Below are positions 59,083-64,000 of a DNA stretch of 64,000 bases, piece by piece. The notes under the pieces are model-generated. The model ran no database searches and was not told the origin of the DNA. It worked only from the letters and a program-made list of their open reading frames with translations. Position 1 is the stretch's first letter, and each line of letters begins with the position of its first letter. The position numbers were made by a program, and so were the translations under genes. Source of the stretch: an uncultured Phascolarctobacterium sp. (GTDB taxonomy: Bacteria; Bacillota; Negativicutes; Acidaminococcales; Acidaminococcaceae); the NCBI GenBank assembly GCA_900541915.1, contig UQLS01000010.1, positions 3,030 to 67,029 on the forward strand, in the 5' to 3' direction.

Positions 59083-59111
59083 TTGTAATTTCAGCAAAAT
59101 TATTCTATAAT
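59083..59111 (+). promoter_or_regulatory. Promoter of the lipase gene
   Basis: TTGTAA (59083-59088) and TATAAT (59106-59111) are 17 bases apart, 37 bases before the lipase ATG. Confidence 0.6.
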
Positions 59112-59148
59112 AAAATTATGGGATAATATTTAATATGGAGGAAATAGT

Positions 59149-60519
59149 ATGCGAAAAATTTTGCTGATAGTATGTTTTTTCTGTCTGTTCTGTAATCTTG
59201 CCAGTGCTGCGGCACCGAAGAATTTACAGGAAGAATATAATCACTCTTATTTTATTTCGATTGCTGCCGCTTCCTGCGCCGGTATTTATCGTCCGGAAAA
59301 TTCTTCGGAATTCAGTTATCTGCGTGATTATGGCTGGCAAATTATGCCTTATCATGAAAGCAGCGGCAAAGTAGCAGCAAATTTTTCCCTGGCGCATAAT
59401 TATTTCCCCGATATCAATAAACATATCTATCTGGTTACTTTTCGCGGCAGTGCTGATAAGGGCGACTGGAAAGTTAACCTGCAGACAAGGCAGGTGCCCT
59501 ATCAGGATAAGGTGATACCGGCACAGCCGCAGGAAAATATGCCCAATGGTACACCTGCAGTGCATGAAGGTTTTATCAGTTATACTGATACAATGGTTCT
59601 TGCTTCCGTTATAGATGAGAATCAGAACTTTAAAGGTATTTTCCGCAAAGTTTATGAAGATCCTGACGCCTATCTTATTTTGACAGGCCATAGTCTGGGT
59701 GGTGCAGCAGCTACCTTGTTGGGAGAAAGACTGGTAAGTTTTGGCATGCCGAAGGATAAATTTGTGGTTATTACTTTTGGCGCTCCGGCAGTCGGCAACG
59801 ATGCTTTTGCTGCTGCTTATGGAGATAAGATTGATCTGATGCGTATAACAAATACTGCTGATCCTGTTCCGGGAAGCTTGCAAACAGTTTTTGGCGGTTA
59901 TAAGCAGTTTGGTTATAATTATAAATATCATCTTTCGATGAAAATGAGTAATTTTCAGCATGATATTGCCATGTACTTTGACCACAGTGTCAGTGAGTAT
60001 TTTAAAACCTTCGACAGAGCTGTTGCTGCCGGCTTAGTACAGCCGCTGCCGGATGACAGGCTGACGGAGGGGGTACCTAAGGTTGCTTTATGGATTACCA
60101 GTTCACCGGGAATCAGAAAAATGCGCTATGTTCCCGATATGAAGAGACTGTTGGTAAATGAATATAAAATGATGCTGCCGTCTTATGCAGTGCTGGAAAA
60201 ATCATTGGATGATAAAAGCAATTATACACATAGTGATATCATGCGTCTGAGCAGGGAAGCTGGTGCGGATTATGTGGTAATCTGCGGTATTGATGGCAAC
60301 AGGCCGCCTGATAAAGGCTACTGGTATATAGCTTTAAATCAGGGGTTATTTACGGCTGATGGAGGTTTGCTGAGCATCAGTACTTTTGCCAAGAAGGTAG
60401 ACCCTGCTTCCGGCAATATTCAGGCAGCCGGTGAAAGTATTTTGCAGGCGCGCAGTGAGTTGAAAAAACATTTGCCCTTTGTTGCCACAGAATATCAGAT
60501 GACTTTAAGCGGGTTGTAG
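59149..60519 (+). CDS. Secreted class 3 lipase-like alpha/beta hydrolase
   Basis: A 456-residue exported protein with a signal peptide (hydrophobic core, cleavage near SAAAP). The lipase_3 domain covers about residues 80-260, with FRGSADKGDW and the nucleophile elbow GHSLGG (residues 180-185, Ser182); the FGAPAVGND stretch and a later Asp and His complete a plausible triad. The C-terminal 150 residues (YVVICGIDGNRPPDKGYWYIALN) are of unknown nature. It would hydrolyse acyl esters outside the cytoplasm. GGAGG precedes the ATG, and the uracil-DNA glycosylase gene follows 12 bases later. Confidence 0.87.
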   Translation: MRKILLIVCFFCLFCNLASAAAPKNLQEEYNHSYFISIAAASCAGIYRPENSSEFSYLRDYGWQIMPYHESSGKVAANFSLAHNYFPDINKHIYLVTFRGSADKGDWKVNLQTRQVPYQDKVIPAQPQENMPNGTPAVHEGFISYTDTMVLASVIDENQNFKGIFRKVYEDPDAYLILTGHSLGGAAATLLGERLVSFGMPKDKFVVITFGAPAVGNDAFAAAYGDKIDLMRITNTADPVPGSLQTVFGGYKQFGYNYKYHLSMKMSNFQHDIAMYFDHSVSEYFKTFDRAVAAGLVQPLPDDRLTEGVPKVALWITSSPGIRKMRYVPDMKRLLVNEYKMMLPSYAVLEKSLDDKSNYTHSDIMRLSREAGADYVVICGIDGNRPPDKGYWYIALNQGLFTADGGLLSISTFAKKVDPASGNIQAAGESILQARSELKKHLPFVATEYQMTLSGL

Positions 60520-60531
60520 GAGGTAGAAAAA

Positions 60532-61173
60532 ATGGATTTACAGGAATTAGCAGCAGAGCTGCAGCAGTGCAGCAGTTGTCCGCTGCGTCAAGATGCTATT
60601 GCACCAGTTGGCTGGTTTGGCAATCCTCACAGCCCCATAGTATTCGTTGGAGAGGGACCTGGCGGTGTGGAAGATGAATACGGCTGTCCTTTAATCGGAC
60701 CTTCAGGACAGCTGCTTGATAAAGCTCTTTGGGCTGCTAAGATGACACGTGACAGAGTTCTGACGACTAATGTTATTAAATGCAGACCGAAAGGCAACAG
60801 GACACCTAATATTGATGAAGCAGACTTTTGTGCCCGTATCTGGCTGGATAAAGAGCTGGAAATATTGCAGCCAAAGGTAATTGTTGCTTTAGGCGGTGTT
60901 GCACTGCATTATCTTGGCAATCCGGATATGCGCATTACGAGGGACAGGGGGCAGTGGTTCAGGACTAAGCACGGTTTTGACTGTATTGCTACTTATCATC
61001 CGGCCTTTTTGCTGCGTCAGTATGGCAAGCGACTGGTAGAATGTAAATGGGATGTTTTCCATGATTTGGAAAATGCGCGTAAACGCGCTGAAGAACTTGC
61101 ACCGGATTATCAGTTTATGTCTGAAGAAAAGCCTGACCTTTTTAAACTTTATTCTAAAAGAATTAAATCATAA
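60532..61173 (+). CDS. Uracil-DNA glycosylase, family 4
   Basis: A 213-residue DNA repair enzyme removing uracil from DNA. It has the family 4 motif GEGPGGVEDEYGCPLIGPSG (usually GEAPG, here GEGPG) and the C-terminal TYHPAFLLR. Four cysteines at residues 13, 16, 84 and 100 match the 4Fe-4S cluster ligands of this family in spacing. Family 4 enzymes occur in thermophiles, archaea and many Firmicutes. It follows the lipase gene by 12 bases with GGAGGTAG as ribosome site; the pairing has no obvious meaning. Confidence 0.93.
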   Translation: MDLQELAAELQQCSSCPLRQDAIAPVGWFGNPHSPIVFVGEGPGGVEDEYGCPLIGPSGQLLDKALWAAKMTRDRVLTTNVIKCRPKGNRTPNIDEADFCARIWLDKELEILQPKVIVALGGVALHYLGNPDMRITRDRGQWFRTKHGFDCIATYHPAFLLRQYGKRLVECKWDVFHDLENARKRAEELAPDYQFMSEEKPDLFKLYSKRIKS

Positions 61174-61186
61174 ACAGTTTAAAATA

Positions 61187-61215
61187 TTGGTGTTTAACAT
61201 AAAGTGAGTTATAAT
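61187..61215 (+). promoter_or_regulatory. Promoter of the desulfoferrodoxin gene
   Basis: TTGGTG (61187-61192) and TATAAT (61210-61215) are separated by 17 bases, 45 bases before the start codon. Confidence 0.6.
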
Positions 61216-61260
61216 GATTATAGTAGTGGCTTGTAAAATATATAAATAGGAGTGAGAAAA

Positions 61261-61641
61261 ATGGCTGAAAGAAAATTCTTTATCTGCAAACATTGCGGCA
61301 ATATTGTAGGTATGGTATTTGATGCTAAAGTACCGATGATGTGCTGCGGTGAAAAAATGACTGAGCTGGTACCGAACACAACTGATGCGGCCCAGGAAAA
61401 ACATGTTCCTGTTATTAGTGTAGACGGCAATGTGGTAACAGTAAAAATCGGCAGCGCTCCGCATCCGATGACGGAAGCACATCTGATTACCTGGGTATAT
61501 CTGGAGACCGAAAAAGGTGGTCAGCGTAAAGTTCTTCATGCAGGCGAAGCACCGGAAGTTAAATTTGCTTTGGTAGATGATAAACCTCTGGCAGCTTATG
61601 CTTACTGCAATTTGCACGGACTGTGGATGGCTAAAGCTTAA
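61261..61641 (+). CDS. Desulfoferrodoxin (superoxide reductase, two-iron type)
   Basis: A 126-residue protein that reduces superoxide to peroxide in anaerobes. The N-terminal desulforedoxin-like Fe(Cys)4 site is complete: Cys9, Cys12, Cys28, Cys29. The catalytic Fe site has His48, His68, His74, His119 and Cys116 (YCNLHGLW), and the Glu46-Lys47 pair before His48 (EKHVPV) that assists catalysis is present. The start is ATG 61261 with TAGGAGTG upstream. It is monocistronic. Together with the flavodiiron protein it points to strict anaerobiosis with oxygen defence. Confidence 0.96.
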   Translation: MAERKFFICKHCGNIVGMVFDAKVPMMCCGEKMTELVPNTTDAAQEKHVPVISVDGNVVTVKIGSAPHPMTEAHLITWVYLETEKGGQRKVLHAGEAPEVKFALVDDKPLAAYAYCNLHGLWMAKA

Positions 61642-61659
61642 AAACTAAATTAAAATAAT

Positions 61660-61695
61660 AAAAAACTGCTGAGAGTTTGCTCTCAGCAGTTTTTG
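61660..61695. terminator. Bidirectional terminator between desulfoferrodoxin and ABC-F genes
   Basis: AAAAACTGCTGAGAG and CTCTCAGCAGTTTTT form a perfect 15-base stem with a TTTG loop and lie between converging genes. Confidence 0.94.
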
Positions 61696-61704
61696 TTTTA
61701 AATG

Positions 61705-63261
61705 TTAAATTATTTTAGTTGTCCAATCTTCAATATTCCAGATTTTATCTACTAAATCTTCATAGAATTCAGGTTCGTGGGAAACAAGCAGTACACTGCC
61801 TTTAAATTCTCTGATAGCTTTTTTCAGTTCGTCTTTGGCATCAACGTCAAGATGGTTGGTGGGTTCGTCCAGTACCAGCCAGTTTATATCTTTAAGCATA
61901 AGTTTACACAGACGCACTTTGGCTGCTTCACCGCCGCTTAATACAAAAACTTTGCTGGTAATATGTTCATTGGTCAGACCACAGGCTGCTAAAGCTGCGC
62001 GCACTTCGTAGTTGGTAAGACCGGGATATTCATTCCAGACATCTTCCAAAGCAGTGTTTTCGTTCTTATCGCGTTCTTCCTGTTCAAAGTAGCCGGGTTC
62101 AAGAAATTCGCCCAGTTCAACACTGCCGCTAAAAGGCGGGATGATGCCAAGAATAGTTTTCAGTAAAGTGGTTTTGCCGAGACCGTTTACGCCGCGGATT
62201 GCAACTTTCTGACCACGTTCCAGATTAAAGGTTACAGGACGAGTCAGCGGTGTATCATAACCAAGCACTAAATCTTTTGCTTCTACAATAAAGCGGCTGG
62301 GTGTACGTGCTTCGCGGAATTTAAAGTTTGGTTTGATTTTTTCGCGAGGTTTTTCAATCATTTCCATTTTATCAAGCTTGCGCTGACGGCTTTTAGCCAT
62401 ATTGGTTGTAGCTACCCTGGCCTTGTTGCGGGCAATAAAGTCCTCAAGTTTGGCAACTTCCTGCTGCTGACGTTCGTAGGCACTTTCTTTTTGTGCTTTA
62501 TAGATAGCGTACATTTCCTGGAATTTATCGTAATTACCGCTGTAACGGGTAAGTTCGCAGTTCTCCAGATGATAGATGACATTTACAACTTTGTTGAGGA
62601 AAGCTATGTCATGAGAGATCAGGATGAAGGCATGCTCATAGTTCTGCAGGAACTTAGTCAGCCATTCGATATGTTCTACGTCCAGGTAGTTGGTAGGTTC
62701 GTCCAGTAATAAGATAGAGGAGTTTTGCAGCAGCAGCTTAGTTAAGAGCACTTTGCTGCGCTGACCGCCGGAAAGCTCGCTTACATCTCTGTCAAGACCA
62801 ATGCTGCCGAGACCAAGGCCGTTGGCAACTTCTTCAATTTTACTGTCTAAAGAGTAGAAGCCGCTGTGCTCAAGCTCAGACTGGATTTCACCTACGGTGT
62901 TCATCATTTTATCCAGATCTTCAGGAGTAGCATCTCCCATTTTGTCATACAGTTCCAGCATCTGCTGTTCCATAGCATACATATCGTTAAAGGCAGTGCG
63001 TAATACTTCGCGGATAGTCATGCCTTTTTCTAAAGTGCTTTGCTGGTCAAGATAACCAACGGTAACACGGCCGGGCCATTCTACTTTGCCTTCATCGGGC
63101 TGCAGGTGACCGGTAACGATATTTAAAAAGGTTGATTTGCCTTCGCCATTGGCGCCGACTAAACCGACATGTTCACCGCGCAGCAGTTTAAAAGAAACAT
63201 TTTCTAAAATTTGGCGTCCGCCAAAAGAATGAGATACATTCGTAACATTTAAATAGCTCAT
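61705..63261 (-). CDS. ABC-F family ATPase (second copy in the window)
   Basis: A 518-residue soluble protein with two ABC domains. Domain 1 has GANGEGKST, signature LSGGQRSK and LLLDEPTNYLD; domain 2 has GVNGLGKTT, LSGGEAAK and LVLDEPTNHLD, with an Arg/Lys-rich interdomain linker (KARVATTNMAKSRQRKLDK) as in ribosome-binding ABC-F proteins. The second switch region reads SHEPEFY. It lacks the C-terminal coiled-coil extension of the copy at 4.5 kb, so the two belong to different subfamilies. Role in translation or antibiotic protection is not resolved. GAGG precedes the start; it stands alone. Confidence 0.91.
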   Translation of the reverse strand: MSYLNVTNVSHSFGGRQILENVSFKLLRGEHVGLVGANGEGKSTFLNIVTGHLQPDEGKVEWPGRVTVGYLDQQSTLEKGMTIREVLRTAFNDMYAMEQQMLELYDKMGDATPEDLDKMMNTVGEIQSELEHSGFYSLDSKIEEVANGLGLGSIGLDRDVSELSGGQRSKVLLTKLLLQNSSILLLDEPTNYLDVEHIEWLTKFLQNYEHAFILISHDIAFLNKVVNVIYHLENCELTRYSGNYDKFQEMYAIYKAQKESAYERQQQEVAKLEDFIARNKARVATTNMAKSRQRKLDKMEMIEKPREKIKPNFKFREARTPSRFIVEAKDLVLGYDTPLTRPVTFNLERGQKVAIRGVNGLGKTTLLKTILGIIPPFSGSVELGEFLEPGYFEQEERDKNENTALEDVWNEYPGLTNYEVRAALAACGLTNEHITSKVFVLSGGEAAKVRLCKLMLKDINWLVLDEPTNHLDVDAKDELKKAIREFKGSVLLVSHEPEFYEDLVDKIWNIEDWTTKII

Positions 63262-63390
63262 TTTTTACCTCATAATAAAAATTTATATAGTAATTTTATT
63301 ATGTGCCCTGGCTTTTGTAAAGGCTGGCAGGTTATTTTTTGCCGGTGTAGAATATAATATGAAAATATATTGCAGAAAAAGGTGATTTTA

Positions 63391-63852
63391 ATGATTAGCG
63401 GTAATAAAAAGGATATAGAAAAAGTACTTCCTTATGTCAGTGAACGTTTGCGTACAGCTTTGCAGTATATTGCGGAAACTGATTTTTCTGTTTTGCCCAA
63501 TGGCGAATATGAAATTGATGGACGTAATGTTTTTGTACGCGTAAATACTTATGTTACTGAACCCAAAGAACAAAAGAAACCTGAAAGTCACAATGACTAT
63601 ATTGATGTGCAGTTTTTAGGACGAGGAACTGAAACTATCTGGTATGCTCCGAAAGAAGCAAAACATGTTGTAGTTGAAGATCGCTCCGCGGATGATTTGC
63701 TTTTTTATGCTGAAGCTGGAGAAAAAGATTGCGTAAATCTTGCTGCAGGCGATTTTGCAGTTTTCTTTCCCTGGGAATTGCATCGCCCTGGATGCAGTCT
63801 GGGAGCGGCTTGCGAGGTGCAAAAAATCGTTGTCAAAGTACTGGCAAAATAA
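63391..63852 (+). CDS. YhcH/YjgK/YiaL family protein (DUF386)
   Basis: A 153-residue cupin-like protein of the YhcH family. Marks are SHNDYIDVQFLGRGTETIWYAP with the metal-binding His and Glu, and FAVFFPWELHRPGC near the end, where the His is likely a ligand. Relatives are linked to sialic acid or other sugar metabolism and may act as sugar anomerases, though the role is uncertain. ATG 63391 follows AAAGGTG; an upstream in-frame TTG at 63370 is unlikely. It has no sugar genes beside it here. Confidence 0.88.
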   Translation: MISGNKKDIEKVLPYVSERLRTALQYIAETDFSVLPNGEYEIDGRNVFVRVNTYVTEPKEQKKPESHNDYIDVQFLGRGTETIWYAPKEAKHVVVEDRSADDLLFYAEAGEKDCVNLAAGDFAVFFPWELHRPGCSLGAACEVQKIVVKVLAK

Positions 63853-63877
63853 AAAACAAAAAAGTTTAAAAAAAGTG

Positions 63878-63906
63878 TTGACAAGAGTATAAAAAATATA
63901 TATAAT
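63878..63906 (+). promoter_or_regulatory. Strong promoter of the tRNA-Asn operon
   Basis: Consensus TTGACA (63878-63883) and TATAAT (63901-63906) are separated by exactly 17 bases, about 40 bases before the tRNA. Confidence 0.85.
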
Positions 63907-63947
63907 AACACTCGTGATGTTGAGCAATACAAAACACCACAAAAAAT

Positions 63948-64000
63948 TCCCCGATAGTTCAGCCGGTAGAACACCTGACTGTTAATCAGGGCGTCGTAGG
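63948..64000 (+). tRNA. tRNA-Asn (anticodon GTT), partial
   Basis: The sequence TCCCCGA begins the acceptor arm, the D arm GTTCAGCCGGTAGAAC follows, and the anticodon GTT lies at 63981-63983, exactly at position 34-36. The gene is cut by the window end after GGGCGTCGTAGG, in the variable and T arm. It is probably the first of a tRNA cluster. Confidence 0.93.

Noticed and set aside
1..64000. CRISPR arrays, insertion sequences, prophage genes
   Set aside because: No regularly spaced repeats, transposase motifs or phage structural genes were found on reading through the window.

Overview
The window looks like chromosomal DNA of a strictly anaerobic, outer-membrane-bearing Firmicute (Negativicutes, most like Acidaminococcaceae such as Phascolarctobacterium; this is an inference from gene content, not a database match). 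Pointers to that are Firmicutes-style control (a leucine T-box, strong GGAGG ribosome sites, LrgAB, ABC-F proteins), a Gram-negative-type RND efflux pair, nucleotide-sugar genes fitting an LPS or capsule, and oxygen-defence enzymes of anaerobes (superoxide reductase, flavodiiron protein). Most of the window is core metabolism in short, tightly packed operons, nearly all ended by clear intrinsic terminators. I see no insertion sequence, prophage or CRISPR array.

Layout. 0-1 kb: end of a PtuA-like ATPase plus a PtuB/TIGR02646-like HNH nuclease, a defence-type pair cut by the window edge. 1.1-4.4 kb: phosphohexomutase, galU, galE. 4.5-7.1 kb: ABC-F protein, tadA, tRNA-Ser(CGA). 7.2-11.3 kb: metF, a separate methionine synthase activation protein, metH without its own activation domain, and a small orphan. 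11.4-12.5 kb (minus): lrgAB. 12.7-15.3 kb: clpB. 15.3-22.6 kb: purine operon purE-F-M-N, a stand-alone IMP cyclohydrolase, purD, then an IMP dehydrogenase resembling the Tritrichomonas foetus enzyme. 23-25.5 kb: amino-acid ABC transporter. 25.5-29 kb: DUF4127 protein, GNAT acetyltransferase, Nramp metal transporter. 29-34 kb (minus): DUF554 protein, ArsP-type permease, ArsR repressor and a NitT/TauT-type ABC transporter. 34-40 kb: secreted protein, RND adaptor and pump. 40-48.4 kb: SbmA/YddA-like ABC protein, flavodiiron protein, YbjN-like protein, Ca2+-type P-ATPase, CNNM/CorC-like protein, flavodoxin-ferredoxin protein. 48.4-53.9 kb: T-box-controlled leuA, M20 peptidase, unknown membrane protein, cyclophilin, GIY-YIG protein, cold-shock protein. 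54-59 kb: carbohydrate/glycerol-phosphate-type ABC operon with a TIM-barrel isomerase and a possible 20-residue membrane peptide. 59-64 kb: class 3 lipase, family 4 uracil-DNA glycosylase, desulfoferrodoxin, a second ABC-F protein, a YhcH-family protein and a partial tRNA-Asn.

How it fits together. MetF makes methyl-THF for MetH, and the separate activation protein probably re-methylates MetH cobalamin. The purine operon supplies IMP, but AICAR transformylase is absent here and must lie elsewhere. In the arsenic-type locus the permease has its own promoter with an ATCAA-N6-TTGAT operator lying exactly between -35 and -10, and the hairpin ending the upstream arsR unit overlaps the permease start site. 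In all three complete ABC operons the binding-protein gene comes first and is followed by a hairpin before the membrane and ATPase genes, which would favour excess binding protein.

The observations most worth following are the edge defence pair, the split PurH, the T. foetus-like IMP dehydrogenase, the ArsR operator architecture, the purE leader, and the 20-residue peptide at 58955-59017.
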